DNA of 64,000 nucleotides from Saprolegnia diclina VS20. Taxonomy: Eukaryota > Oomycota > Saprolegniomycetes > Saprolegniales > Saprolegniaceae. The DNA is taken from positions 576,970 to 640,969 of the forward strand of contig NW_008246075.1 of the NCBI RefSeq assembly GCF_000281045.1. Reading direction: 5' to 3'. Both the position numbers and the translations under genes were made by a program. Position 1 is the stretch's first letter. Each line of letters starts with the position of its first letter. Positions 34,201-44,060 of this stretch are shown piece by piece. Below the pieces are notes generated by a model. That model worked only from the letters and a program-made list of their open reading frames with translations, had not been told where the DNA came from and ran no database searches.

Positions 34201-37106
34201 GCCAAATGGCTGTGCAGCGGCGCGGCCGACGGCGATGCGACCGTCGCAAGCACGACCTCGAACGTTGCGCTCGCCGGCGCGCGGAGGTAATGCGAGAGCA
34301 AGTCGGCGCCAATGCTGGCCGTGAGCGGCGTCAGATTCGTCTTGAGGAGCGACGTAAACCAGCCAATCGTCGTTGTCCAGACACTGTCCAAATGCACAAG
34401 GTGGAGCACGCGCAGAACGTTCCGGACGCGCTGGAGCAGCGTCGACGAGAGCGCGTCCTGCGGCACGAGCGCGGTCGTCAGCACACGCGAGAGGAACGCC
34501 TTGTCCTTACTGACGTGCGCGCTGCAAAACGTCGCCACGTACGACGCATCCATCGAGAGCTCTTCCTTGACCTTGAGGAGGGCGGTGAGCGTCGGCGTGT
34601 ACACGGCAAACGCGTCGCGGCCCTTCTTGTCGGTGAGCGAGAGCTTGCTCAGCGGCTTGAGGCACTGCGCGGCGGCGTTGCGGAGCGCCGTATGGGCATG
34701 CGACAGCGCGACCAGAAGCGCCAGCACCACGTGGTGCACATCGTCAATCGAGACCATCGACGGCGTGCACTCGATCATGACCGAGAGCAGCATGACCGAG
34801 CGCGTGAGGACGTGCGACGGCGCGTCCGTGTGCACGAGGCGGCAGAGCGAGTGGAAGAGGTCGGTCCAGTGACTCGCGTCCGACGCAAGCGCAGCGTGGA
34901 GCACGGGCTGCACGAGCGTAAAGTACGCCGACGTTGACGACAAGAGCAAGACGAGCGCCGCGTCGTACGTCAAGGCGTCCTTCTTGAAGCTCGTGCGCAT
35001 GAGGTTGCAAATGACTTCGACCATTTCGGCGATCCGCGGCCGGTCGACCGATTCGATCGGCGTCGACGCGTTCAGGCCCGTCCACGTCGTCGTGAGGAGC
35101 GACAGCAGCGGCGTCGCAAGCTCCGGCGTCGTCGCCTGGCGACCGTCGTTCAGAATACGCATGACAAGGAGCGGCAGCGCTGTGTGGCGGTGCACGGACG
35201 GGAGAGCCCACGCTTCCACAATCGAGGCCGCGGCCAAGGTCGTTTGCGACCCAAAGTGACCGAGCACATCGATATCCTTCGTCGCCGTCGAGAGACCGTC
35301 GGTGAACGGCGCGACCGAGAGCGTCGCGAGAAGCGGCGCCACGGTGCTCCACGCGACCACCGGCTTGGTGGCGAGGACCGTCGACTGCGGCGCAAAGGCG
35401 AGGAGCATGTCGAGAATCGTCGCGTCATGAATCGAGCCATGCGTGTCACGGAACGGACCCGTCACAAACGTCACAAGCGCAGTCATGGCCGTCGCGAACG
35501 CGCTGTGGAACGCACGCGCGTTGAGCGACACGGCAATCTGCTCCAAGAGCTGATTGGCCGACGCAGTCTGCAGCAAAAGCGACGCGACCGCCGGCGAAAG
35601 TGCCGCGACAATGACGTTGGGCGCGTCATCGTTGAGCCGGCGCAAGAGCACGTCCGGATCTTCGAGCGCCGCCGCGTCCACGTCTGCGAGCACGCTGAGC
35701 GCGTGCAGTCGCACCGAGACGGTCGGGTGGTCCAGGGACAGGAGGAGCGAGACACCACTTTCGGCGAGCGGCACGTGCAAGGCGGCAGCCGTGCCCGTGA
35801 ACGACGTCGAGACAAAGTTGACGCAGAACGACTGCAGATCGGTGTCGAGGCTCGCATCCGTCAGCATTGCATTCAGGCCAGCGTCGAACGGCTCCGGGTA
35901 CCGCTTGGAGAGGAAGAGAAGCAAGCGCTGGAGGCGGTCGGCGACCGACGGGGTCGCGTGGGCCGCCGAGAGCATCGACCGGACGAGCGACGCGACAAAG
36001 GGCGCAACAATTTGCCCGAGCGCTTGGGTCACATCGAGAAAGAGCTGCTCGGAGGTCGCGTGCGCGTGCGCGAGGGCAACTGCCTCGAGGAAGAGGCCGA
36101 GGAACTTGGTCGTGTCGTACGCTTCCATGGCGTCCATGAGCAGCTGCGGAATGTCGTCGAACTTGAAAATGTGCTTGAGCGCGTCGGTCGGAAACGTCTC
36201 GAACGGCTGCGACTGGAGCACGCCGATGAGGCAGAGGAACGCGTCAAACTGGGCATGCGCCGGCGCCGTCTTGGCAATCACAATGACAAGCTGCTGCCGC
36301 GCCGCGGGCGACAGCGTCGCGTGCGTCGTGAGCTTGGTCGCGACCATGTACGCGGCCGTTTGCCGCTCCGGAAACGACTTGTCCTTGAGGCCGTCGACAA
36401 TGTTGGGCAGCACCCAGCGCAGAATGTGCTCGGACACGCGGCTCTTCTCGAGGATCTCCATGGCCACGAGCGCGTAGAGCGCAATGAGCTTGGCGTTGCG
36501 CGCGCCAATGCGCACGGCGGCCGTGTGCAAAAAGCTCACGAGGCTATAGTCGGCAAAGCAGCGCTTCGACAAGTTGGCGCGGAGGAGCGGGACGTTGTTG
36601 GTCTTGACGTGCTCGAGGAACGCCCAGCGCGGGTGCTTGGCCAAGTCGCAGATCGTAATGAGGCGCGCAAAGACGGGCGACTCGTGGTAGCAAATGGTCA
36701 TCGCGAGGATCTGGTCGACGTTCCAGACGTGGATCTCGTACTTGCGCACGAGAAACTCGATGACTTGATGTGTGGGCGGCAAAAGAAAGTACGGCGAGAG
36801 CGCGTCGAGGAGCAAGCCGAGTTCGAGGTCGAGGGCGACGACCTCTTCTTTTGTCAGCAGCATCCGGCTGTACTGCGCATGTGCTTTGTTCGGGTGCAGC
36901 AGCGTGTGCTGGAAGACGTCCAACGACCCGTCCATGCTGCACAGCGTCTCCATACCGGTCTTGGCCAGCTCAAAGGTTGTGCGGCCATCGATCTTGGCCG
37001 CGACCTTGGGCTCGTGCAGGAACGAGGCGACGGTCCGCTGCGACGACGCGCTCGTCGTCTGTACCTGGAGCGCATGGAGCTGCGAGGCCAAGGAAGAGGT
37101 GCTCAT
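31236..37106 (-). CDS. UTP10: UTP10/HEATR1, U3 snoRNP (t-UTP) HEAT-repeat protein
   Basis: A single uninterrupted exon of 1956 residues from the ATG at 37106 (MSTSSLASQLHALQ). The N-terminus matches the U3-associated protein 10/HEATR1 family: LASFLxxPKxAA-like, ALSPYFLLPPTHQVIEFLVR, IHVWNVDQILA and WAFLEHVKTNNVPL correspond to conserved HEATR1 segments. The C-terminus carries the conserved ESIPFLAELLEDHDANVEAL helices. The remainder is HEAT repeats with an acidic DDEDDEDEDDEAD insert. UTP10 belongs to the t-UTP subcomplex in the nucleolus, needed for rDNA transcription and 18S pre-rRNA processing. The length is close to human (2144) and yeast (1769). It is the only gene above 2 kb in this window without introns. 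Confidence 0.95.
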   Translation of the reverse strand: MSTSSLASQLHALQVQTTSASSQRTVASFLHEPKVAAKIDGRTTFELAKTGMETLCSMDGSLDVFQHTLLHPNKAHAQYSRMLLTKEEVVALDLELGLLLDALSPYFLLPPTHQVIEFLVRKYEIHVWNVDQILAMTICYHESPVFARLITICDLAKHPRWAFLEHVKTNNVPLLRANLSKRCFADYSLVSFLHTAAVRIGARNAKLIALYALVAMEILEKSRVSEHILRWVLPNIVDGLKDKSFPERQTAAYMVATKLTTHATLSPAARQQLVIVIAKTAPAHAQFDAFLCLIGVLQSQPFETFPTDALKHIFKFDDIPQLLMDAMEAYDTTKFLGLFLEAVALAHAHATSEQLFLDVTQALGQIVAPFVASLVRSMLSAAHATPSVADRLQRLLLFLSKRYPEPFDAGLNAMLTDASLDTDLQSFCVNFVSTSFTGTAAALHVPLAESGVSLLLSLDHPTVSVRLHALSVLADVDAAALEDPDVLLRRLNDDAPNVIVAALSPAVASLLLQTASANQLLEQIAVSLNARAFHSAFATAMTALVTFVTGPFRDTHGSIHDATILDMLLAFAPQSTVLATKPVVAWSTVAPLLATLSVAPFTDGLSTATKDIDVLGHFGSQTTLAAASIVEAWALPSVHRHTALPLLVMRILNDGRQATTPELATPLLSLLTTTWTGLNASTPIESVDRPRIAEMVEVICNLMRTSFKKDALTYDAALVLLLSSTSAYFTLVQPVLHAALASDASHWTDLFHSLCRLVHTDAPSHVLTRSVMLLSVMIECTPSMVSIDDVHHVVLALLVALSHAHTALRNAAAQCLKPLSKLSLTDKKGRDAFAVYTPTLTALLKVKEELSMDASYVATFCSAHVSKDKAFLSRVLTTALVPQDALSSTLLQRVRNVLRVLHLVHLDSVWTTTIGWFTSLLKTNLTPLTASIGADLLSHYLRAPASATFEVVLATVASPSAAPLHSHLAKTMEATWFSALPMGKQTTLVQALVVLLRTGADSTPSDVASLLVRLSLPVRIVTGLLAVKSERSWVAQTTCVLEVVSNLIANYAVDDLNALLSPLHAVLAQFVAAKDDVSEYSVQMVLSALHGVAVGLRGHASSTTHATSFVELTLRVVQHTVSQQTRNAALLFVSSLVDLCPTHVLQSLVPILTFASQLQLDEYSFHVLQEIVTHAVPYVHTDASDISTQQFLATFVAAYETLPIGRRTTLFNVLLTALGAHDDDAAAIAVTLLLQHATDVPARSAFCHTLLEALDADLQMRALVSLLSIAGQLHAHLAPRANDDEDDEDEDDEADVAFVIDPKLANATLDRIVSFVPRHLERKGLHHQLLDNSDVEKSLQHAYLLLAQGILLFLRRVTKTKEALAAKKNDMADRWDAIAATALEAMNNLQQLLTAPGFVAVIGELLQHEDGVIRRRALQLLNERIEETEATLTFEEELLFVDMLDDLSSVLEDPSALLTDKQMAILSVDVLTRFFAHKHAQPFLNILPTVMACCKLPLDVTANGHVIGSAFVCLSNLCHSLGPAVFPFVPQFFPTLLTCLDASTSASSADASLTLTLQQCLLAAMRAMTTKFPQFLVSYLPKMLHLLFVPSLLNVHHVQIRASVDATILALANGIELRNLLPALMELYPVCCGRGDVALLRFFEMVTAIVTGMDRAAVKAHMAGLMRLYLVALDLRRLHPTIGEHVEDQLIGALLALVMKLSEKQLKPLFLKLVSWVDVVLPHTQGPSHARQLVFFRVVSQLSEKLKSIFVPYFAHILPLCASILLSAIDAGVSMLDAENTDGFFERPSKKAKKDVVVVDQWPLAAHVVTALIGCFSHDTDGFMDKEKFDVVMPPLVDLLGLASLEVARPVVDGAVVALAHLAWAAKNDLLWKPMHHRILMKSRAEEPAVRLATLQTIEQCYAIVGEEFLAMLPESIPFLAELLEDHDANVEALCHKVIRQIEDISGESLDQYLTA

Positions 37107-38003
37107 GCTGCTACGGATGGTCGAGGTAGACAGAGAGACGACGAGGTATCTACGGCGACGATCCAAGCGACGAGGAACCCCGCAATATGGAAAATGGGCA
37201 ATAAAATACCCGACCGAAAATGACTGGATTCCATTCAACCTCAATATAGCGCATTTTAATTCGATCACGCTTTAAATCGGCTCCAGTGGTGTGCGTCGGC
37301 ACCGATTGGTTAAAACTCCACCAATCAGCGCACCGCACCCTTCTAAAATCGCGACTTCTTATTCTTTCTATGCCATACAAAACACCACCCAAAGCCAAAC
37401 TCGCACATAACATGCAGCATCGTCCGGGCGCATCACGTTGAAGCCGAGGCCCATGGACACCCTCGAGCAACAGGTAGACTTCGCATGCACATGCCAATGC
37501 AAAAGAGCTCTCCGAGACGTGGCAACGGGCCAAGGAGGACCGAGACAAGCATCCTGGCGTCGTCGGTATCGCTCCACCGCCGACAGATCACAGAGGCGGG
37601 CATAGGTTGTGCGATACTAGCTCGCTATGGTAATAGTCGTGAGGACCAGAATGATATTCTGAACCACGTGCCCACACCAGAAACGTTGTGGGTCAGGTGC
37701 AACCTCGTTTCAGAAATGGGGTGCGCTATACTGGTAGTGGCTTGCCTACGACGGCTAAAGGAGCATGGGCAATGAGATAGCTTCAGCCGCCACATGCAAA
37801 CATGTAGGCTGTTCGATCACGCCACTTGAAGGCAGCAAGCAAGCTACCGTGGTCTTGCCAGCGGCTAGTACAATGGCACGTAGATGCCCCAACTGAGGTT
37901 GAGCTCTTAATGAGGCAAATTCCGGATAGTGACATCCGGATATCGATTGGTTCCTGTCCATTGTTTTGTGGTTTTGCATTTTCCTTCCCCGACGACGACG
38001 ACG
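37107..38003. other. Divergent promoter region between UTP10 and mitochondrial L22
   Basis: Two ribosome-related genes diverge across about 0.9 kb. GATTGG at 37299-37304 and CCAATC near 37313-37318 form an inverted CCAAT-box pair about 200 bases upstream of UTP10. No gene recognised inside. Confidence 0.5.
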
Positions 38004-38564
38004 ATGCTGAGCCGTCTCTCCTTGGTCCGCAGCATGGCTGCGCTCTCGCTCAAGGCGCCGATGATGCCGACGCTCCGTGCCATGTCCACGGCCGCCGAGG
38101 ACATTGCTCTGCCTTCGCTGGAAGACGCGGCCGACAACTTCCGCACGGTGCGCACGATGAAGAAGGAGATCCGCGTGAGCCCGCGCAAGCTGACGCTTCT
38201 CGCGCAGCAGATCCGCGGCCTCCCGGCTGAGGAGGCGCTTACGCAGATGCACTTTTCGCCCAAGCGCAAGGCGGCCATTGTCAAGAAGACGGTCCAGAAC
38301 GCGATCAACCTTGCCGACATCAACTATGGCATCGAGCCCTCGAACCTCAAGGTCGCCGAAGCCTTTGTCAACAAGGGTCTCTTCTTGAAGCGCCTGAAGA
38401 TCATGGGTCGTGGCCGCTCCGGCATCAAGCACCGCCCCCACAGCCACCTCACGATTGTGCTCGAAGAGTTTGACCCGGCCTCCAAGCCCATTAGCAAGAC
38501 CAAGGCGCGCAAGCTTGCGCTCAAAGCGCAGGCAACGGCGCCTGTCGAGACTGCCGCCGAGTAA
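38004..38564 (+). CDS. Mitochondrial large-subunit ribosomal protein L22 (uL22m)
   Basis: A 186-residue intronless protein. The N-terminus (MLSRLSLVRSMAALSLKAPM) is a typical mitochondrial presequence: Arg, Ser and Leu with no acids. From about residue 50 the L22 domain is clear: VSPRKLTLLAQQIRGLPAEE, the KKTVQNAIN helix, VAEAFVNKGLFLKRL, and the beta-hairpin start GRGRSGIKHRPHSHLTIVL. L22 lines the exit tunnel of the mitochondrial ribosome. The ATG at 38004 is the first that gives the presequence; the open frame extends upstream without changing the domain. Confidence 0.93.
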   Translation: MLSRLSLVRSMAALSLKAPMMPTLRAMSTAAEDIALPSLEDAADNFRTVRTMKKEIRVSPRKLTLLAQQIRGLPAEEALTQMHFSPKRKAAIVKKTVQNAINLADINYGIEPSNLKVAEAFVNKGLFLKRLKIMGRGRSGIKHRPHSHLTIVLEEFDPASKPISKTKARKLALKAQATAPVETAAE

Positions 38565-39934
38565 AGGAACTTACTGTAATAGAAGAAATAAGACACAAGC
38601 ATTAGACGCCTGTACGTCCACCTCCGTGAACACCAAACGCCTCAGCGACAAAACACAAGGGTTTATAAGAGTGTATACCCTGGAAACGACCATCAACGCA
38701 GCAGCCAGAACGCCCACAGACAACAGAACGCCCACAGACAAACCGACTTGAGTTAACTACGATCTCGTGTTGTCGCTGCGCTGAGGTAACTACGGCAGAT
38801 GCCATGTGCACCAATGCAGATGCACGCCGGTCCAAGAACCCTTGCGCATCAGCGTTTGGCCGTCTGAAACAGTCTCGGATGCGACTCACTGAGTTCGAAC
38901 CCGGAACCCGACACCGTATTCCAGCCACCTCGTGAAATCGCCCCGCTGCTGAGCTGCTGCCCTTGGCAGCTGCTGTCGAGCGCGGGCGGCGAGGATCGGT
39001 TGCGGCTCGTGCGGTTGCCAGTTGGCAGCATCGCGCATTGTACATCTCGCTCCATCCCTTTCCTTGCGCGAGACCATTTGGTACTGGCGACACCGTCCTC
39101 GATAGTCGCGCCACCAATGCTATCGTACTGGCATGTAGTATACATCCGACGGACGATGGTACTTTGCAGCGCCAAGAGCAACAGCGCCAGCATCATGCTG
39201 AAGCGATCAAAGCGCGGGCAATTGAATTGACCGACGAATGCAATGTATCGCAAGAGGTGGGTTGAAGCCGCGCCACCGAGGATTTCGAAGGTTCGACGCG
39301 CCGAGGCCTAGCCCTCATTACACGGTCGACACAGTGGCTCCAATCACACACGCTTGAAGTTGGCGCCGACCTTGAACGCCCAGCGATCCAGCAACATCTT
39401 GGCTGGAGACACCACATGCATTTTCCAAGTTATATCAGCCCACGGTACAGCGCCACACAAAACGAAATGTCAAAAAAGGGTACAACCCTGCATTCTTTCG
39501 CAGTGCACGGTCGCGCCAAGATGCTGCCACTCGCAACACGTCTTGCATCGCGTGCCCACCACCATCATATCGATAAAATATCTAGTGCTAGTATATATAT
39601 CGCGCCCGACAGGACGAGTTATGGGGCATCTAGCAAGGACATGCTCCTCCGATTGAAGTTTAGTCGATTTCCTTCGATTTTCTGTCGTGCTACGCGACTC
39701 TTGTGTGACGTCAGGGCGTGTCCTTCTTATATACTAGTACTCCAAGTAGTATAGAGTATGGCTGATGAAGGGCGCGTGCTGGATGCTTCCATCGACAGCC
39801 CATGTCGTCGTCCGAGAGGACGCCTGCGCTGCAACCCGCAACGAACCCTTTTTTGTCTAAATCTGACGTGTGTGTCACTCACCAGCGCGCCCGCGCTTTG
39901 CGGCTCATTTGGCAATTGCGAACTTCGTGCGCAC
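38565..39934. other. Intergenic region upstream of the CRT-like array
   Basis: About 1.4 kb. Contains a short tandem duplication (AACGCCCACAGACA twice, about 38708-38740) just downstream of L22, and otherwise nothing I can name. ORFs of up to 170 codons on the minus strand lack domains. Confidence 0.5.
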
Positions 39935-41400
39935 ATGTGGAAAAAGTTCACCGAGTCCAAGCTCGCGGTCGGGCTCGTCTTCTTGATCCTCTCGAGGACC
40001 GTCGACCGCGTCTACTACACGTACTACTAGCTTTCTATCAATGTATCGAGTTCTCAAAGGCTCTAGGCGCATCACGTACGAGTACAATGATTTTTTGTGG
40101 TATTTTGCCAACATCATTTGCCCGATCTCGTACATTGTCACGTCGTGGCCCGTCGTGTGGTAATTGCTCGCTGAACGCAACGTTCGCGCACTCAAAACCA
40201 ATTCTGTAGGTACAAGATGTGGTTTACGGACGAAATCACGCCCGAAATGCGCGCGTTCCCGCACTACAAGTTCATCATCATGGGTCTCTTTGACACGCTC
40301 TACAACCTCCTCTCGTCCTTTCCGACGCCGCACATTGGGTATTTTTGCGTCGTTTTCCCGACATTTGTGGTCGACGAAACCCTCTTTCGTAGCGGCAACC
40401 TCGCCAATGCACTCAACCAGCTCAACCTGCCGTTCAACATGGTGCTCTCGTTCATCTTCCTCGCCACGCGCTACAAGAAGATGCACATCCTCGGCGCTGT
40501 CCTCGTCTTGTACGGCGCCCTCGTGTGCATGATCCCCGTCTTCCAAGGCCAAGCCGCGGCCAACATGCCCGACCCGACCGCCGGCTGGATCCTGCTCTAC
40601 ATTGTGAGCCTCCTTCCGGCCGCGGGCTCCAACGGTACGCGGTTTTGCCACACTCTCAGTTCTGATTCTGGTGTCTAATCTGGTTGGCTGCATCTAGTCT
40701 ACAAGGAAATTGGCTTGAAGGACGTCGATTTGGACATCTGGTACACGAACGCGTGGGTCAGCTTCTACCAAGTGGGCTGGGGGCTTCTCACGATCTGGAC
40801 GATCCGCTTTGATGCGTTCTGCGACCCGCCCGTGGAATGGCAGGACTTTCCGCACTACGTGGGGCAGGCGCACGAGTGCTTCTTGGGCAACCCCGCCGAG
40901 TTTGGCGGCAAGACGATCGCGTGCGACCAAGGCGTCTTTGGCACGTTCCTTCTCTACATCTTCTTCAACGTCGTCTACAACCAGGTACAACGCGCCGTCC
41001 GAGACAAGCTCGCTGACGCTGTGTCTAGTTGATGTTGTACATCTTCAAGGAAGGCAGCAGCGTCCTCTTTGTCGTCTCGTCCGCGGTCTGCCTCCCGCTC
41101 ACGGACATTCTGTACATGGTGCCGTTCCTCGCGGGGCCCCAAGCAACGCAGTCGTTTACGATCTTTGACGGTTTTGCGCTCTTCATCCTCATCATCGGCA
41201 TGCTCATCTACCACTCGGAGAAGGAAGAGCGCGTCGACACGACCGACGGCAAGCTCCTCGCCAAGTCGCCCATGTTCTCGTCGCCCAGCATGCGCCAAGC
41301 ACAAATCATGCGCGGCAAGCGCACCGGCACCTACCGCCAAATCCCAGCCTTCAAGAAGAAGCTCGCGTCACCGCACCGGTCCAAGTACGGCACGTCGGCG
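39935..41400 (+). CDS. CRT-like transporter, copy 1 (3' end lost in assembly gap)
   Basis: Exons 39935-40020, 40067-40159, 40210-40338, 40393-40634, 40698-40984 and 41029-41400, where unknown bases begin. About 336 residues are visible. The protein is polytopic with the layout of the chloroquine-resistance-transporter-like family of the drug/metabolite transporter superfamily: an N-terminal helix, YEYNDFLWYFANIICPISY, ITPEMRAFPHYKFIIMGLFD, LGAVLVLYGALVCMIPVF, then KEIGLKDVDLDIWYTNAWVS, which parallels the [20 protein letters not shown] region of the Plasmodium protein. A Cys-rich lumenal segment (ECFLGNPAEF...CDQGVFG) also fits CRT. CRT-like proteins move small peptides, amino acids or glutathione across vacuolar or plastid membranes; the substrate here is unknown. 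This copy lacks two introns present in copy 3. Confidence 0.8.
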
Positions 41401-41968
41401 NNNNNNNNNNNNNNNNNNNNNNNNNNNNNNNNNNNNNNNNNNNNNNNNNNNNNNNNNNNNNNNNNNNNNNNNNNNNNNNNNNNNNNNNNNNNNNNNNNNN
41501 NNNNNNNNNNNNNNNNNNNNNNNNNNNNNNNNNNNNNNNNNNNNNNNNNNNNNNNNNNNNNNNNNNNNNNNNNNNNNNNNNNNNNNNNNNNNNNNNNNNN
41601 NNNNNNNNNNNNNNNNNNNNNNNNNNNNNNNNNNNNNNNNNNNNNNNNNNNNNNNNNNNNNNNNNNNNNNNNNNNNNNNNNNNNNNNNNNNNNNNNNNNN
41701 NNNNNNNNNNNNNNNNNNNNNNNNNNNNNNNNNNNNNNNNNNNNNNNNNNNNNNNNNNNNNNNNNNNNNNNNNNNNNNNNNNNNNNNNNNNNNNNNNNNN
41801 NNNNNNNNNNNNNNNNNNNNNNNNNNNNNNNNNNNNNNNNNNNNNNNNNNNNNNNNNNNNNNNNNNNNNNNNNNNNNNNNNNNNNNNNNNNNNNNNNNNN
41901 NNNNNNNNNNNNNNNNNNNNNNNNNNNNNNNNNNNNNNNNNNNNNNNNNNNNNNNNNNNNNNNNNNNN
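41401..41968. other. Assembly gap (unknown bases)
   Basis: 568 consecutive N. It truncates CRT-like copy 1 within its C-terminal tail. Because it sits inside a tandem array of near-identical genes it may hide a collapsed repeat rather than a short unread piece. Confidence 0.99.
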
Positions 41969-42215
41969 GATGTCGACACCGTGCTTTTACACGTCGGAAC
42001 GTTCCATTTTTGTGTTTTTCACCTTTTTCGCCAACGCCAATGTATGGTCCAAATCAATTTCCACGGTGTGAAATCCAAAGGAGTCGCTAAAATGGCATCG
42101 CCCCAACGTATCTTTTGGTTTGTATGGCGACCGCAAATTAATATAGTCGAGTGACTTGCATTACACGCACCTTTGCACTTCAAGTGCAGTCGCCAATTTG
42201 CATCCTTCGAGACAC

Positions 42216-43716
42216 ATGGGCATCGCCAAATTCGTGTCCGAGTCCAAGCTCGGCATTGCGCTTCTCGTGCTCGTGCTCACGCGCTGCGTGGACCGCGTCT
42301 ACAACACGTACGACAATATTGCCCTGTTTTCCACGCTGAATGGTGGTGTAGGCGCATCACGTATGAATTTGTCCAATTCCTGTGGTACTATTCCAACATT
42401 ATCAACCCGATCGCATTCCTCTTTTTCGCGTGGCCCGTCGTGTGGTACAAGCTGCGCTACACAAGTACACTTTTGGTGTTCTGGGTGGCAGTATTGACAT
42501 GCAAATTAGACGATATTTCGCCGGAAATGAAGGCGTTCCCACACTACAAGTTTGCGATCATGGCCTTTCTCGACATGTCGGCCAACCTCCTGTCGACTGT
42601 GCCGACGCCGCACATTGGCGGGAACCTCAGCAACGTGCTTGGCCAAGTCAACCTTCCGTTCACGATGATCCTCTCGCACCTCTTCCTCAAGACGTCGTAC
42701 AAGAAGGCGCACATCATGGGCGCCACCATGGTGCTCTACGGCGCGCTCGTGTGTATGATTCCCATCTTCCGCGGCGAAGTGGCTTTGAACTCGCCCGACC
42801 CGAGCGTCGGCTGGATCCTCCTTTTCGTGTTTTCGTGCGTCCCCAACGCGGGTGCCAACGGTACCTCAATTGTCCATTTTCAACTTCAGATTCATTTTGA
42901 AATTCTTTGGTAGTGTACAAGGAAATTGGTCTCAAGGACGTCGACCTTGACGTGTGGTACGCCAACGCGTGGGTCAGCACGTACCAGCTCCTCTGGGGCG
43001 TCGCGACCATGTGGACGATCCGCGTACGTGGCGGGCTTTTTCGTGTTTTGTATCAAGTTGAAAAACTAGATCCAAGCCTTCTCCAACCCGACGGTCGAGT
43101 GGGCGGACTTCCCGAGCTACGTGGAAGCCGCGCACAACTGCTTCTTTGGCAACGAGGTCACGTTCAACGGCGTCACGTCAACGTGTGACGGCAGCATCTT
43201 TACCATTTACGTCCAGTACATCGTCTTCAACATTGCCTTCAACATGGTACAACGCCCCATATTCCGCTCCTTTTGTGACATGTTGGGATTGTGTCTAGTT
43301 GATGATGTACATCTTCAAGGAAGGCAGCAGCGTCCTCTTTGTCTTCTCGTCCGCGGTCTGCCTCCCGCTCACGGACCTTCTGTACATGGTGCCGTTGCTC
43401 GCGGGGCCCCGTGCGTCGCAGACGTTTACGATCTTTGATGGGTTTGCACTCTTCATCATTGTCGTACGGCTCCCTTCTTTGCGCGCCAAGAACATTAGAG
43501 CTCACTGCATATTAGATGGGCATGCTCGTGTACCATTCCGAGAAGGAAATTCGCGGCACGGGCAACGACCGCGTCACCAAGTCGCCCATGTATGCGTCGC
43601 CGAGCGTCCAGAAGCTCAAGAGCAACCTCCAGCACAAGCGCGGGATCAAGCAAACCAAGCAGCGGTCCTACTCGGGTGGCAACTACGGCGCGATCGCGCA
43701 GGACGCTCATGTCTAA
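42216..43716 (+). CDS. CRT-like transporter, copy 2
   Basis: Seven exons (42216-42307, 42352-42464, 42510-42860, 42914-43023, 43070-43246, 43299-43463, 43516-43716) encode 402 residues, close to the 424 of Plasmodium CRT. About ten transmembrane segments are predicted. Family markers: ISPEMKAFPHYKFAIMAFLD, the inner-helix LGQVNLPFTMILSHLFLKTS, MGATMVLYGALVCMIPIF, KEIGLKDVDLDVWYANAWVS, a lumenal NCFFGNEVTF...CDGSIF segment, and the last helices SAVCLPLTDLLYMVPLLAG and MGMLVYHSEKE. The tail is basic and Ser-rich, probably cytosolic. It lies tail to head with copies 1 and 3. It lacks the intron that copies 1 and 3 have after PHIG. Confidence 0.85.
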
Positions 43717-44060
43717 GGTCCTTTGCGACCAAAGGAATATACCATTCTGGTCACATCCGCGCCAAACCACCTTGCCTTGTTAGCTTGTCCACAAGCTTGC
43801 TCGATTCTTTCGATCATCCGCTGGCTAACATAGCCGGGGTGCAATAGCAGGCTTCGTTTCAAAGACATGGACTCTGCGGGAGGTTATGGACGGCCACCGG
43901 CTCAGAGCCGTACGACATCCGTGCGTCGTTGGTCGCATAATCTTCGGAAACGCTTGCGAACAAACAACGGTCGTATGACGATCGACGCATACTGAATACG
44001 AGTCCAAGATATCTTTGGTGCCAAGATCAGTGGCCAATCGGGTTTGTACCAGAAAGAAGA
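43717..44060. other. Spacer between CRT-like copies 2 and 3
   Basis: About 340 bases holding the 3' region of copy 2 and the promoter of copy 3. Nothing else recognised; it is not obviously similar to the spacer before copy 2. Confidence 0.5.

Noticed and set aside
31839-37223. Two very long plus-strand frames (741 codons at 31839-34064 and 679 codons at 35184-37223)
   Set aside because: Both are antisense to UTP10 and show the Arg/Glu/Val-rich composition typical of shadows; no domain is visible.
38885-38930. Sequence resembling a tRNA T-arm (GAGTTCGAACCCGG)
   Set aside because: The flanking bases do not form the T stem and no acceptor, D or anticodon arms fit on either strand. The same applies to GAGTTCGAACCC near 56476.
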